From: Enoplosus armatus
Taxonomy: Eukaryota; Chordata; Actinopteri; Centrarchiformes; Enoplosidae
DNA: 64,000 nucleotides
Direction of reading: 5' to 3'
Assembly: GCF_043641665.1 (NCBI RefSeq)
Contig: NC_092190.1
Coordinates: 16,732,048 to 16,796,047 of the forward strand
In this document: positions 63,688-64,000 of the stretch, one piece after another
Layout of the letters: each line of letters begins with the position of its first letter
Position numbering within the stretch: position 1 is the first letter of the stretch
Made by a program: the position numbers and the translations under genes
The notes under the pieces: model-generated
Told to the model about the DNA's origin: nothing
The model's database searches: none
What the model saw: the letters and a program-made list of their open reading frames with translations, nothing else

Positions 63688-64000
63688 GTAAGTGTGCTTT
63701 GATACACAGTTTGCTCTACATTATTTTGACCAAAGAAGCCCTCCAGTGTTACCTCCATTAGCTTATAAAACATTCACTGAAACCTGTCTTAACCTTGCCT
63801 CGAAGAATTGCTGAAACCCATTTCTTAGGCTGTCATTGAGTTTTAGTGTCCTGTGATGGTCCAAATGCTTTCGGTTGCTTTTCACACTGAATTCAATTTG
63901 CAGAATACTATGTTTGTCCATGCAAAATCTTATACAACAAAACATTATTCTTGCACTCATACCTATGTAGAACACAAAGAGCAATTTGACAAAAAAGGTG
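63688..64000 (+). other. epha3: epha3 intron 4, start only
   Basis: Begins with the full-consensus donor GTAAGT and continues to the window edge. It is AT-rich, with no exon or repeat visible in these 313 nt. Confidence 0.8.

Overview
This window looks like vertebrate, most likely teleost fish, genomic DNA. It has split genes with GT-AG introns, a CpG-rich first-exon region, very many (CA/TG)n and (GA/CT)n microsatellites, and old transposon debris. No bacterial, phage or plasmid gene organisation is present. The species cannot be named from the sequence alone; the fish call rests on repeat style, compact introns and slightly divergent residues in the one recognisable gene.

One protein-coding gene is supported: the 5' part of an Eph receptor tyrosine kinase on the + strand, best matched to EPHA3. 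Four coding exons are visible: exon 1 (14352-14445, start codon and signal peptide), exon 2 (22203-22267), exon 3 (30791-31451, ephrin-binding domain) and exon 4 (63532-63687, cysteine-rich EGF/TNFR-like segment). All splice sites are GT-AG and the phases (1, 0, 1, 1) join into an open frame of 325 complete codons. The fibronectin III repeats, transmembrane segment, kinase domain and SAM domain must lie beyond the right edge.

Layout: 1 to about 14100 is upstream sequence with no recognisable gene. About 14130-14960 is a CpG-rich promoter/first-exon region. Intron 1 (7.8 kb) contains a second CpG-rich patch near 17.9 kb. Intron 2 (8.5 kb) ends in a roughly 370-nt pyrimidine tract. Intron 3 (32 kb) holds most of the microsatellites, a LINE reverse-transcriptase remnant, a frame-broken Ig-like pseudogene candidate and a tRNA-like fragment. 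Intron 4 runs off the right end.

I found no sign of a new multi-gene system. The observations most worth a second look are two upstream ATGs just before the epha3 start, the Ig-like pseudogene candidate with adjacent LINE debris (about 41.0-41.9 kb), a piggyBac-like TTAA terminus near 28.6 kb, a hairpin-forming inverted repeat near 5.65 kb, the intron 1 CpG patch, and the constant polarity of the compound TG/AG microsatellites.
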